Source of the DNA: Pirellula staleyi DSM 6068
GTDB taxonomy: Bacteria; Planctomycetota; Planctomycetia; Pirellulales; Pirellulaceae
NCBI GenBank assembly: GCA_945870455.1
Contig: CAMBSL010000006.1
Span: 1-54,464, forward strand
Reading direction: 5' to 3'
DNA length: 54,464 nucleotides
Positions 18,659 through 28,400 of this stretch are shown one piece after another; position 1 is the first letter of the stretch; the number at the start of each line of letters is the position of its first letter. A program made the translations under genes and the position numbers. The notes under the pieces were generated by a model that worked only from the letters and a program-made list of their open reading frames with translations, was not told the DNA's origin and made no database searches.

Positions 18659-20644
18659 TTGGCCTCTGAAATTGGTAAGCGTCAACCCTTGATCGAGTTG
18701 AATACGGAGATACTTGCGGCGGCATTGAAATCGTCTGCGGAGTCGATCCTGATCAAAGATTGCAATGGGACCATACTGCTTGGCAGCCAAGGCGTAGCCA
18801 ATTTCTACGGATGCAGCGTCGAAGAATTACCTGGGAGAGATGCCTATTCTGCACTGCCGCCCGATCTTGCCGCAAAAATCCAGGAGCGAGATCGCATTAC
18901 GGTCGAGACGGGCGCAACCGAGTTATGCGAAGAAACATGGGACTTGGGGTACGAGCAAAGAACGCTTTTGGTTTCGCGTTCTGCGATTCGCGGCAAGGAT
19001 GGTACGATCCTAGGTGTTGTGACTGGTTACAAAAACATTTCAGCGATTAAGCAGGCGTATTTGCTATTTGAGCAAAATCAAGAACGTTTTTTGGCTTTGG
19101 CAGACACTTGTCCAGTCGGTATTTTCGAATGCAATCCTTATCTCCAGATTACTTATGTGAATCCGGAATGGGAACGCATTATGGGGTTACGAATGAGCGA
19201 CGTTATAGGCCAAAATTGGACCCAATTTGTGGCAGAAGAACACCAGTATCTCGTCCAGCAATTGATTGAAAAGAAAGGTTCAACACGAGGTGACGATCGC
19301 GTTGATTGCCGGCTACGAGGCAAGCACGAATGCATGGTTGAGTTGTCGTTGAACCGAGTTGCCAACTTGGACAACCACACGGTCTCTTACATTGGCAGTG
19401 CAGTGGACCTGACCTATCGCTTGGCATCCCAACTTCAACTGCGAGAGAAAGCAAATTTGATGCGGGACTTAACGAGTTCCGTGCCTGCAATCATTTGGCA
19501 AATGTCGCAGGAAGGTCAGTGCATCTTTGTAAGCGACTACTGGGAAGAGTTAACCGGAAAACCCATTGCAACAGCCCTTGAACGCAACTGGATGGATGTC
19601 ATTCACCCGGAAGATTTGGACAACGTTGTAGCCCAACTTCAATCCGTGCTAGATCAGCAAAAAAGATCCGTATCATTCGAATTTCGTCTCGTGGGCCGAG
19701 CGGGTGAATGGCGGTGGGTCTTGAACAACTGTCAACAGCTTCACGATACGGAGGGCAGGTCTATAGGTTTGGCCGGGCATTTGATCGACATCACCGATCG
19801 CCGACAGGCAGAGATCGAATTGCTGCAATATAGTTTCGTGCTGGAAGAACGCGTCAGCGAGCGGACCATGGAGCTAAGGCGCGCGAACGAATCCTTGCAG
19901 GTTGAAATCGAGACTCGCCGTCACACGGAAGAAATGCTTGAAGAGAAAAGATCCGAGCTCGCCCACTTTTCTCGAATCGCTGTGATGGGAAGACTTTCTG
20001 GCGAATTAGCGCATGAGTTGAATCAACCACTCAATGCAATACAAAACTACGTAGGCAGTTTGGAAAAAATTCTCAGTACATCGCCCGTTTTGGATTCTGC
20101 TACGAGCATACTAAAACAACTGAACAAAGAGATTGCTCGAGCGGCCAAGATCATTCGACGTACACGCGACTTTGTTTCTACTGGAACACACCGATCCGAG
20201 GAACTGGACCTTTCTGAACTTGTATCCGATACGGCATTAATGTTGAAAGGGGAAGCGCGTCGACGCGGATTGACAATTCAAATTGTCGACAATGCTAATG
20301 AGTCCTTGTTTATAGGAGATCCCATTCGATTGCAACAAGTACTCGTGAACTTGGTCTTGAACGGATTGGAGGCGATGGTCGACCATGACGGTTCGGACAA
20401 TCGTGCTGTCATTGAACTTTCCAAAACATCTCAGCGAATATCCATTGCGGTTCATGATTCTGGATGTGGGGTGAAGGAATCAGAGTTAGAAAGACTCTTC
20501 GATGCATTCTTTACCACCAAAGCCACGGGGCTTGGAATGGGACTGGCGATTAGTCGAGGCATCATTAAAGACCACAAAGGAACGCTCACCTATCAACCTC
20601 GCAATTCAGGTGGCAGTACGTTTGTCATCGAATTACCGATCTAG
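18659..20644 (+). CDS. PAS-domain sensor histidine kinase
   Basis: 661 residues from TTG 18659. Three PAS domains lie at about 15-130, 140-260 and 275-395, then a short coiled coil, then the kinase: H-box with phospho-acceptor His452 (GELAHELNQPLNAIQNYVG), N-box (QQVLVNLVLNGLEAM), G-boxes (VHDSGCGV, GLGMGLAISRGI). No membrane helix is seen, so it is probably cytoplasmic, of FixL/NtrB-like architecture. The frame is open back to 18239, but that part overlaps the opposite gene. GGGAG 7 bases before TTG 18659 and a TATAAT at 18596-18601 favour the late start; ATG 18446 and 18503 lack ribosome sites. No response regulator is encoded nearby. Confidence 0.88.
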   Translation: MASEIGKRQPLIELNTEILAAALKSSAESILIKDCNGTILLGSQGVANFYGCSVEELPGRDAYSALPPDLAAKIQERDRITVETGATELCEETWDLGYEQRTLLVSRSAIRGKDGTILGVVTGYKNISAIKQAYLLFEQNQERFLALADTCPVGIFECNPYLQITYVNPEWERIMGLRMSDVIGQNWTQFVAEEHQYLVQQLIEKKGSTRGDDRVDCRLRGKHECMVELSLNRVANLDNHTVSYIGSAVDLTYRLASQLQLREKANLMRDLTSSVPAIIWQMSQEGQCIFVSDYWEELTGKPIATALERNWMDVIHPEDLDNVVAQLQSVLDQQKRSVSFEFRLVGRAGEWRWVLNNCQQLHDTEGRSIGLAGHLIDITDRRQAEIELLQYSFVLEERVSERTMELRRANESLQVEIETRRHTEEMLEEKRSELAHFSRIAVMGRLSGELAHELNQPLNAIQNYVGSLEKILSTSPVLDSATSILKQLNKEIARAAKIIRRTRDFVSTGTHRSEELDLSELVSDTALMLKGEARRRGLTIQIVDNANESLFIGDPIRLQQVLVNLVLNGLEAMVDHDGSDNRAVIELSKTSQRISIAVHDSGCGVKESELERLFDAFFTTKATGLGMGLAISRGIIKDHKGTLTYQPRNSGGSTFVIELPI

Positions 20645-20655
20645 ACGGAAAGCCA

Positions 20656-22479
20656 ATGGAACTTCTTCGAGTGTTGGGCAAGAAAGGGATATTCGTCACC
20701 CTCATCTCTGCATTGTATCTCTCCTTTTTTGCTTACAGTGGCTGGATTCCTCACGATCAAGGCACGCTTGCACAGAGTGCGGAAAGAGTATTGAATGGAG
20801 AATTGCCGCATCGAGACTTTGATGATGTCTACACGGGTGGCCTAAGTTTCTTTCATGCGGCAGGCTTTTGGTTGCTTGGAACGAACATGGCGACCATTCG
20901 AACGCTCTTGTTCGCAAGTGCACTTGGTTTTGTCTGGACGCTTCATCGCATTGCTTCTCGTACCATGTCCGCAACGTTCGCGACCCTGGTTGCGCTAACT
21001 TGCCTTGTTTGGAGCCTACCTAACTATTTCGAAGGGATGCCATCCTGGTACACGCTATTCCTCTCGACATTCGGTATTTTCGCAATATTGAAATACTTTG
21101 ATAGCGACCTTCGACGCTGGCTATTGCTAGCAGGCTTGTGCGGTGGACTGGCGGTCACTGTCAAGATCGTCGGGCTGTACTACATTGCAGCCATCGCGTT
21201 TGTCATTGTCTACCGAGGGCAAATTCGTGGACACTCAGATTCAGAAGTAACTAAGGCGGTTTCTTGGAGTACGATTGCTATCGCGATCTCCATGAACGCG
21301 CTGTGGCTAAGTCTGGTTGGTTTGATGGTTCGTCGCCATGCCACTTTCATGATCTGCATTCAATTCATCCTGCCATCGCTGGCCATGGGAACCGTTCTTG
21401 TTGCAGAGTCTCTTCGACGCACGGCGGGTACGGAAAGTCCGATCCGCGTCATCCGCGAGTTGAGTATCTACGTTTTAGGAGTCCTTCTTCCAATCGTCAT
21501 TTTCCTCATTCCATACACGAGGTCTGGTTCGTTGATGGACTTAGTTCAAGGCGTATTCGTCACGCCATTCGTACGTGTTGATGCCGTTGTTTTTTCATTG
21601 CCGCCCGCATCGTATCTGGCGCTGGAAGTGCCCGTCGCAGCGCTACTCTTGCTTGGGTTAACGTCACTTGGCCTACGGGATCGAATCATCAGCCTTGTTT
21701 TGATTCCTCTGTTACTCGTTGGGCTGGTTCTTTCGCTTAGCTTCAGCGTGTTCAATTTGGTTTTCACTATGGTACGGCTGTTGATGCCAATAGTAGCAGT
21801 GATCGCTGCGTGGATGCTCCTTTTCGATAAGAACTTGGAGGATCGCCGAAAGCTTGAAATTTATACTGTATTGACCGTAAGTTCATTTATGACTCTCGTG
21901 CAGTTTCCTTTTTCGGCCCCAATTTACTTTTGCTATGTCGTACCCCTGGTCATTCTTTCCTCACAAATCACGTGCGCATCGCAGCCTCACGCGGCCGTTC
22001 GAACACAATGGACACTATTGCTGTTTGGTCTGCTGTTCGGGGCCACCATTCTCAATCATTTCCAGTTCTTCGATGATCCGAATTTGGCGCGGATGGATCC
22101 CGCTGTGAACTTGCTCGAGTTGCCTCGGGGCGGGCTCTTCCTGACGGAACGCGATAGGCAAAAATACGATCGGCTTGTGACTGCAATACAGCAGAATTCA
22201 ACACCAAATAGCAGTATTTATGCAGGTCCGGATTGTCCAGAGGTCTATTTCCTCTCAGAAAGAACGAACCCGACGCGGACCCTTTTCGAACTATTCGACG
22301 AGCCCGACCCGGACGACACAAAGCGATTGCAATTCATCGTTCAGCAAGACCTCCCCCTGGTCGTACTCAATTTGCGTCCGAGCCACTCACGCAAAATGAC
22401 CCAGCCATTTATTGATGCGGTGACCACTCGTTTTCCCAACTCAATGACTATCGACAATTTTCTTGTCGTATTCAGGTAG
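20656..22479 (+). CDS. GT-C-like polytopic membrane glycosyltransferase
   Basis: 607 residues with about 11-12 membrane helices and a short soluble C-terminal part. The first extracytoplasmic loop has acidic and aromatic residues (YSGWIPHDQG, then GELPHRDFDDVYTGGLSFFH), the pattern of lipid-linked-sugar-dependent GT-C enzymes of the PMT/ArnT type; Asp in HDQG is the likely catalytic base. It follows the histidine kinase by 11 bases and converges with the methyltransferase-GT2-methyltransferase operon, which probably supplies the polyprenyl-linked sugar. The acceptor cannot be told from sequence. The assignment rests on topology and loop motifs, so the exact family is uncertain. Confidence 0.72.
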   Translation: MELLRVLGKKGIFVTLISALYLSFFAYSGWIPHDQGTLAQSAERVLNGELPHRDFDDVYTGGLSFFHAAGFWLLGTNMATIRTLLFASALGFVWTLHRIASRTMSATFATLVALTCLVWSLPNYFEGMPSWYTLFLSTFGIFAILKYFDSDLRRWLLLAGLCGGLAVTVKIVGLYYIAAIAFVIVYRGQIRGHSDSEVTKAVSWSTIAIAISMNALWLSLVGLMVRRHATFMICIQFILPSLAMGTVLVAESLRRTAGTESPIRVIRELSIYVLGVLLPIVIFLIPYTRSGSLMDLVQGVFVTPFVRVDAVVFSLPPASYLALEVPVAALLLLGLTSLGLRDRIISLVLIPLLLVGLVLSLSFSVFNLVFTMVRLLMPIVAVIAAWMLLFDKNLEDRRKLEIYTVLTVSSFMTLVQFPFSAPIYFCYVVPLVILSSQITCASQPHAAVRTQWTLLLFGLLFGATILNHFQFFDDPNLARMDPAVNLLELPRGGLFLTERDRQKYDRLVTAIQQNSTPNSSIYAGPDCPEVYFLSERTNPTRTLFELFDEPDPDDTKRLQFIVQQDLPLVVLNLRPSHSRKMTQPFIDAVTTRFPNSMTIDNFLVVFR

Positions 22480-22528
22480 CCCTCTGGCTTGTCGCCATTC
22501 GCTGCGCGGTTCAAGTGTGTTCAAGATT

Positions 22529-23266
22529 CTATTTGTTAGCAAGTTCTTGCCGGCCTCCCACCGCGAGGAGCGAACTCCCAACCGGAAATGGATATCGGTC
22601 ACAAATGCGTTGTTCTAAACGCGAAATCGCGAGCATGGCTCGGTTGACACTAGGTGTTGGAATTTTCGGCGGCCTCGGATGCGTTGGGATAATCATCTCT
22701 TTGAGCCTTACCGCTAACTTGAGCGGGACCAGCCAATGAAAAAAGTACCGCATGAGATCGATTCGAAGACCTGCCGACGTCGCAAGGCGATTCAAGGTCT
22801 GCTTTGTGTATCGCACATAATGATGATTGATGTCATCGTGGGTGGTCCAGAGACAAGGAAAAGCTGGGACGGTTATCAAGACAAGGCCGTCCGAATCGAG
22901 CAATTCAACCGCCTGCTTCAAGGCTGCTTCCGGCTCTGGCAAATGCTCTAGTACGTCCAACATTAGGATTAGCCCGTATTGTTTATTGGGCTTGAACGTG
23001 CGATCAAACGGACCGATGTGAATTCGATGCCGACTGGCCGAATCTCGCGAGATAAGGCTCGAATCTGACTCAAGCCCCTCGATGATGCCACCGAACTCAG
23101 AGAGGCTTTCCAAGAACAGGCCGTCACCGCAGCCGATGTCGAGGATATTTGGTTGGATCGGTAACTTCAGGCCTTGAATAACCTTTAGCAGAAACTCCTC
23201 ACGCGAGCGCCACCACCAGTGTTCGCGGTAGAGTCGCTCATAGGATTGCCCGTAATCATGATCCAC
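22529..23266 (-). CDS. Class I SAM-dependent methyltransferase
   Basis: 245 residues from GTG 23266, which has AGGA about 8 bases upstream and overlaps the preceding GT2 gene by only 11 bases. ATG 23347 would overlap by 92 bases and add a Ser-rich non-conserved leader. SAM-binding motif I is ILDIGCGDGLFLE, followed by the acidic strand-2 end (IEGLESDSSLI) and LILMLDVLEHLPEPEAAL. The C-terminal half carries hydrophobic helices (YFFHWLVPLKLAVRLKEM) suggesting membrane association. It probably methylates a lipid-linked sugar or polyprenyl intermediate together with the neighbouring GT2. Confidence 0.86.
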   Translation of the reverse strand: MDHDYGQSYERLYREHWWWRSREEFLLKVIQGLKLPIQPNILDIGCGDGLFLESLSEFGGIIEGLESDSSLISRDSASRHRIHIGPFDRTFKPNKQYGLILMLDVLEHLPEPEAALKQAVELLDSDGLVLITVPAFPCLWTTHDDINHHYVRYTKQTLNRLATSAGLRIDLMRYFFHWLVPLKLAVRLKEMIIPTHPRPPKIPTPSVNRAMLAISRLEQRICDRYPFPVGSSLLAVGGRQELANK

Positions 23267-24206
23267 TATCTGTTTTCCTGACGACTTGCTTGACGACGTA
23301 GTGTGGACGCTGCTTGACTTCCTCGTAAATGCGGCCGATGTACTCACCTATCACTCCCAAGAATAATAGCTGAACCCCCGACAGAAAAGTGATCGCCAAG
23401 ATCAACGCCGTAAATCCTTCAGGCGATTGACCGAAGAAGACCTTGACAATCAAGGAGTAGAAGGCAAACAGTGCGGAACACGCGACAACGAACGCACCCA
23501 AAGCGGTCGCGAGTCGAATGGGAAGGACGGAAAACGCGAAGACACCATCCAAGGCGAGTCGAACCAGGCGTCGAAGACTGTACTTCGAATTCCCGGAGTG
23601 CCGTGCATCGCGTTCGATCTCAAGTCCCTTCTGTCGAAATCCGTACCAAGTCCGCAATCCGCGAAGATAACGCTGTCGCTCGGGAGATTGGCGAATCAAA
23701 TCGCAAACGCGACGCGATAGGATCGCAAAATCCCCGGCACCGACAGGTAAATCGAGATCTGCCAGCGACGCAATCAGACGATAATAGACGGCGTAGCACA
23801 CCCGCAACGTCATACTCTCCTTGCGTTTAATACGAATCACGTAAACCACATCAAAGCCTTTCTGTGCTTCTGCCAATAGTTCCGAAATCACTTCTGGCGG
23901 ATCTTGCAAATCACCGTCCATCACGACGACGTAGTCCCCGGTTACGTGGTCTAACGCAGCCCCGATGGCGGCTTGGTGGCCAAAATTTCGCGACAAAGAA
24001 ACCCCCACGACTCGTGGGTCACGAGCGGCCGCCTGTTCGATCATCGACCAAGTTCGATCCGAACTTCCGTCATCCGCGAGAACTATTTCATGAGGACCGC
24101 CTGGCAATGAATTAAGGACAGCCAAAACGCGCCTGAGCAATTCCTCAACGATCGACTCTTCGTTATAAACTGGCACCGCGACAGAAATCTTCGGCACCCC
24201 TTTCAT
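23256..24206 (-). CDS. Family 2 glycosyltransferase (ArnC/GtrB type)
   Basis: 316 residues from ATG 24206, whose ATGA overlaps the upstream methyltransferase stop; the longer frame to 24320 lies inside that gene. The GT-A domain begins at ISVAVPVYNEE, with ADDGSSDRTW, a DxD-like VVMDGDLQDPPEV and the SRNFGHQAAIGAALDHVTGD stretch. Two C-terminal membrane helices (about 235-258 and 268-292) and the ending EYIGRIYEEVKQRPHYVV are typical of polyprenyl-phosphate sugar transferases. It most likely transfers a sugar to undecaprenyl phosphate on the cytoplasmic face, feeding a GT-C enzyme such as the one at 20656. Confidence 0.93.
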   Translation of the reverse strand: MKGVPKISVAVPVYNEESIVEELLRRVLAVLNSLPGGPHEIVLADDGSSDRTWSMIEQAAARDPRVVGVSLSRNFGHQAAIGAALDHVTGDYVVVMDGDLQDPPEVISELLAEAQKGFDVVYVIRIKRKESMTLRVCYAVYYRLIASLADLDLPVGAGDFAILSRRVCDLIRQSPERQRYLRGLRTWYGFRQKGLEIERDARHSGNSKYSLRRLVRLALDGVFAFSVLPIRLATALGAFVVACSALFAFYSLIVKVFFGQSPEGFTALILAITFLSGVQLLFLGVIGEYIGRIYEEVKQRPHYVVKQVVRKTDSGS

Positions 24207-24814
24207 ACCTTCGGTTCCCCCTTGAAGTAGACGAGATTCCATAATCCGACTCCCAGAAGTTTGATCGGATAGGGTTCGAAAATGGCGGTGTGAAAATACG
24301 TACTGAAGAGTTCCTTCCATGCCGTTAACGATCTAGGAAAGTTCCCGCGATCATTGACTGCCAGCCAACGCGGAATCCCGCGATATTCAGGTAGCACCAA
24401 CTCAACGATATGCACGTAGCCACCTGGGCTGACCAAGTGCCTGAGCCGCCCAAGCACTCGATGTGCCTCAGGATCGGTGAGATGATGCAAGAGGCTGTTG
24501 AGCAAGACGAAATCAAATCGTTGTTCCATCGGTGCCTCAAATGTACATACGTCTTGAACCACAAAATTTCGACGGTACTTTCGACACGCATAGTCGATAT
24601 ACCTTGGATTGATATCGAATCCTGTGTAGTCTGCTTTTTCGAAGTAGCGGCAATTGGTACCCGGACCACATCCAACGTCGAGAACGCGTTGTATCTTGGA
24701 AAAGTCATTGTGATGCAATATGGGCGCAATCTTTGCATCGGCAAACGGAGCTTGCCAAAGTCGGTAGGCGGTCGTGTTCTCCATCAGACCGCTCATTTTC
24801 TTGAGTATTTGCAT
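24203..24814 (-). CDS. Class I SAM-dependent methyltransferase
   Basis: 203 residues. Motif I is VLDVGCGPGTNCRYF, with YTGFDINPRYID ending strand 2 and FDFVLLNSLLHHLTDPEAHRV after strand 4. No membrane helices. It is the first gene of a three-gene operon, overlapping the GT2 gene by 4 bases. The family covers many small-molecule and lipid methyltransferases; the glycosyltransferase context suggests a sugar or lipid carrier intermediate. The start at ATG 24814 gives a complete N-terminal helix region, and MSGLM inside it is an alternative. Confidence 0.85.
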   Translation of the reverse strand: MQILKKMSGLMENTTAYRLWQAPFADAKIAPILHHNDFSKIQRVLDVGCGPGTNCRYFEKADYTGFDINPRYIDYACRKYRRNFVVQDVCTFEAPMEQRFDFVLLNSLLHHLTDPEAHRVLGRLRHLVSPGGYVHIVELVLPEYRGIPRWLAVNDRGNFPRSLTAWKELFSTYFHTAIFEPYPIKLLGVGLWNLVYFKGEPKV

Positions 24815-24850
24815 AGTTCTCCAGCCGGCTAACGCCCAATGGCACTTACT

Positions 24851-25244
24851 TTAGCGGTTTTTCGTCTGTTTCACTAGGTTTTTCTTTGCATTTGCCCTTT
24901 TGAAAGTGAGCCGATTCTGAAACCACTCGACCACGTCTATGGAGAGTCTTTTTCTTGCGTCGCTATACGAGCTAGACTTCGTCGAAAGAGTTCCTTCCCG
25001 AAGTCGTTTGTTGGCGTCCTTGCCCTTTAACGCCTTTGCAAAGAAATGCTCAACAGCTGCTTGAGACTAGAGTCTGGGTTGAGACGTTGGAAAAGCATAA
25101 GCCAAAAAACAACACTGGTTTTGTAGACAGCAGCATTTCCGAGGGGCTGGATTGAGTCAAACTCTTCAATATCGATCCATTGCCTGAGCAGTTCGAGTGC
25201 GCGATGAATTGGCTTGGGTTACCTGAATCATCTTGATTTGGCAC
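24851..25244 (-). pseudogene. IS4-type transposase remnant, frameshifted
   Basis: Read on the minus strand, one frame gives ALELLRQWIDIEEFDSIQP then VVFWLMLFQRLNPDSSLKQ. After a frameshift near 25050-25065 the next frame continues with AVEHFFAKALKGKDANKR, LREGTLSTKSSSYSDARKRL and VVEWFQNRLTF, ending at TAA 24851-24853. Together this is the N-terminal domain of an IS4-family transposase; the DDE catalytic part is absent. A third frame supplies a plausible GTG start at 25244 (MPNQDDSGNPSQ). No terminal inverted repeats were found. The rest of the gap, 25245-25435, shows no gene. Confidence 0.6.
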
Positions 25245-25435
25245 GATTGGCTCCTTATTGGCAGTTAGGAAAAGCCAATTCGCATGCGCAATTACCGTGC
25301 CGAACGAAGGTTTGTCCTGAAGCTAAATCTAAAGAATTCAAAAATGACTACCATTTGGCTAGCGCCCAACGGCTAATTTTCTGAACCCTAATTCTTTGCG
25401 TTGACAAAGCACCAGCCGACAGCCCGCAGGGATTG

Positions 25436-28400
25436 TTATTTATCAGCTCGCAAGGCTTGTAAGAGAGGCCAGCGCATCGCACCCCACGCTGCCGCGACGC
25501 TACAAATCAAACCCGTGACAATCACCACTCCTAGCATCGCGGCCGGCCAAGCCAGTCCGGCGTAGGGTTGGCCGCTGAGTATGGCAGGCAGCGTTGCCAG
25601 AGCGGCCGAGCCGACGCCTATCCCGATTCCACGCAGCAACTGCCATCCGTTTTCGAGCGTCAGCAGCCAAATGAGTCTTGCCTTGGTAAACCCAATCGCC
25701 CGCATGGCTGCCAACTCTCCTCGCCTCTCCATCGCGCTCCTCAATTGAGCGATACCGAGCCCCATGGTCCCTAACAGCAATCCCAAGGCGCCCAAAACTT
25801 GAAACGCGCCTAGGTACGTATTCTGCACCGCAAGCAGTTGTCTCAAAACATCGTCGCTGTAGGCAAGACTCAAGCCCGAATCGGACCACCCATTCTCAAG
25901 TATCTTTCTCGCCCCCTCGGTTTGCTCTCGAGACGCTGGCGCGCTAGCGGCGCTCGGTTTCGACTTGATCAAGAACAGCTTGTGTCCGGTTACGGCTGGA
26001 AAGAGTCGTTCAAAATTCGCTTCGCCGACGAGTAAGCTTCCTTGCAGAATCGTGTTTTGCAATACACCCACGGTTTGGAAATGCACTTTGCGATCATCGA
26101 AGGTATATGCGAATCTCTCGCCTGAGTAGCCACCTAAGTGCAACGCCCAAAGCGCCGTGTTCTGATCGAGAACGACAGGCACAGGCGCGTCTTCGGAGCC
26201 GGTCGCCTCCGCTTCAAGCAACACCCAGGGCGTATGGTTCAAAGGAACTTTGCCTGTCGCAAACCAGCCGAATGCGGAGCGATTATCCTTGTTCCGGTCG
26301 ATCTGATCCATTCTGGAAGCAACGCCCAAGACTTGCGGCTCGCTAGCTTGAAAAAGATTGTTGCAACTGGCATCGTCACCACCTCGAACACGCAAAGGAA
26401 CGAAATCAAAATCCTGCAATGCGGCTCCACGGTTCCCTAAAACATCCCGCTGGTACGCGGGGTTTGCAAGGTCCTTGTGAATCGCGTGAGAACTCTTGCC
26501 AACAAATGCGAAGCCACCTGTGCCTAACGTAGTTGGCAGAGACTGAAATAGACTCATCGACAAAATCAAGAACGATGCCACCGCAACAAGGCCAATTGCC
26601 AAGATGCTTCGAAAGGGTGCTCGTTTTGCATTGCTGCTGGCTAGTGAGGATGCGTCGATCATCGAACTGGCTGCTGCGTCGCTTGGAGGTGCAGACTTTA
26701 AGGAAGCAAAAGCCCAGAACAGACCGCCCATCAGGAACAACATGCCTGCACCCACAAATGCGCCCGCTTGCGCTTGCCCCTGCAGGAACTGCCCTAGAGC
26801 CAACACGCACACGGCGAGCCCTACGCATCCGATGGCCATATACGAACGACGTGGTCCACCCATTCTAACCGGAGCACCTGTGTCCATCTGCTTCTTTAAT
26901 AGCTTAGCAACCGCGATTCTCTTGAGCTGCCGCGTCGAAACCAGGATGGTTGCCAAAGCAGCCAGCCAGCCCAACAACCAACCGAGGGCCAAGCTAAGAG
27001 GCTGCGCATGATAATTCAAGAAAGAAACGGTGATCGCGCCTAACCACCAAGAACGTAGTCCCGAGATCATGGCATACGCGTAGAGAAGACCGAGCCCCAC
27101 ACCCAGTGTTGCCCCAATTCCCGATACGACGCCGCCCTCTAACAACAACAATCGTCGCACCGAGGATCTCGTCCACCCAGACGCTAACAACAACCCCCAA
27201 TGGTCCGCCCGCTGCTCGATCGCAAGACGAAAGAGCAATGCGACGAGCAGCAACGCAGCAATGATCACGAAAAAACTCAGAGATAGAAACAGGGCGTCAA
27301 AGGGAGTTGTCCCGCTAGCAGCCTGAAGTTGTTGTCGACGCAACGGTATCTCGCGCCATCCAAGGCTAGGCATCTCCTGCCTCGCAATGGCAGTGATCTT
27401 GTTTTCGATGTCTTCGGATTGCCGCTCATCCAATCCGTCAAACCGCAGGCTGCTTGCGTTTCCAAATCGGGAACCGAACAGTTTGAGGCCGACTTCTTTC
27501 GATACAAAAAGCTTCGGTGTCAACCGATGTGATTTCCAGTATTCGTCGTCTTGCTTTTCAATCTTGCGAGTCAGGGGAAACGGTGTGTCCCATTTGCTGA
27601 TGGACTCCTGATCGGTGATACCGGGTACGACCGGAGTCCACGCAGGGTCGTTGAATGGCGTGGGGGACTGCTCGAATTGAGCGGGCCGATTCCCTTCGAA
27701 CTGTGCCTTTGGTTCCGTCAATGGAGCGATTGCAGCGACTGTCAAATCGTACGACTTTTCAATCTCTTCTCCATCGACGGTTTCCGGGAGATAGTACTCG
27801 ATGCGAATGGTGGCACCGATGTTGACGGCAAGCTCATCGGCCAACCAACGCGTGATGACGACCCAGTTGGCGTTGCTCGGCTCTGGCTGAGGGGTTTCGT
27901 TTGAGCCAAGCAAGTTGCCTAGTACATGCCAATCGACGGCGCTAATGGTTGAGTAAGGGACGTTTCGACCCGTTTTCTCGTTGTTCTTGAGGCCTTGCGC
28001 CCCGTTTGCTAGATAGGTGAGTACGACCGATGGCTTACTGGACGCAGCAACGTCGAGGATTGGGTCGACTATTTTCGGTGAGATCAACATTTGATCGGTC
28101 GTCAATTGACGATAGTCGAGGACTGTTTTGGCTTCCGCCGACTTCCCGTCGTTCTTTGGCTCCGGTTCTCCAAGCGACGGATCGGGGAATGATCGAGTCA
28201 CATGTTGCCAGGAAAGCCCCAGATCCGATAGTTTGGGTGAGAGGCCGTCTAGCAAAGTGGGGGACGGCGGATTGGGTTGGTTCGCGCTGCGACTTGGAGG
28301 GTTGGCCTGGGAAACAAAGACCGCGTTGACTTTGGACGGTATGTCCAGCGCTTTCTGTAACGATCGCTTATTGGCGAACGCGTTCATGATGGGGCGTTGA

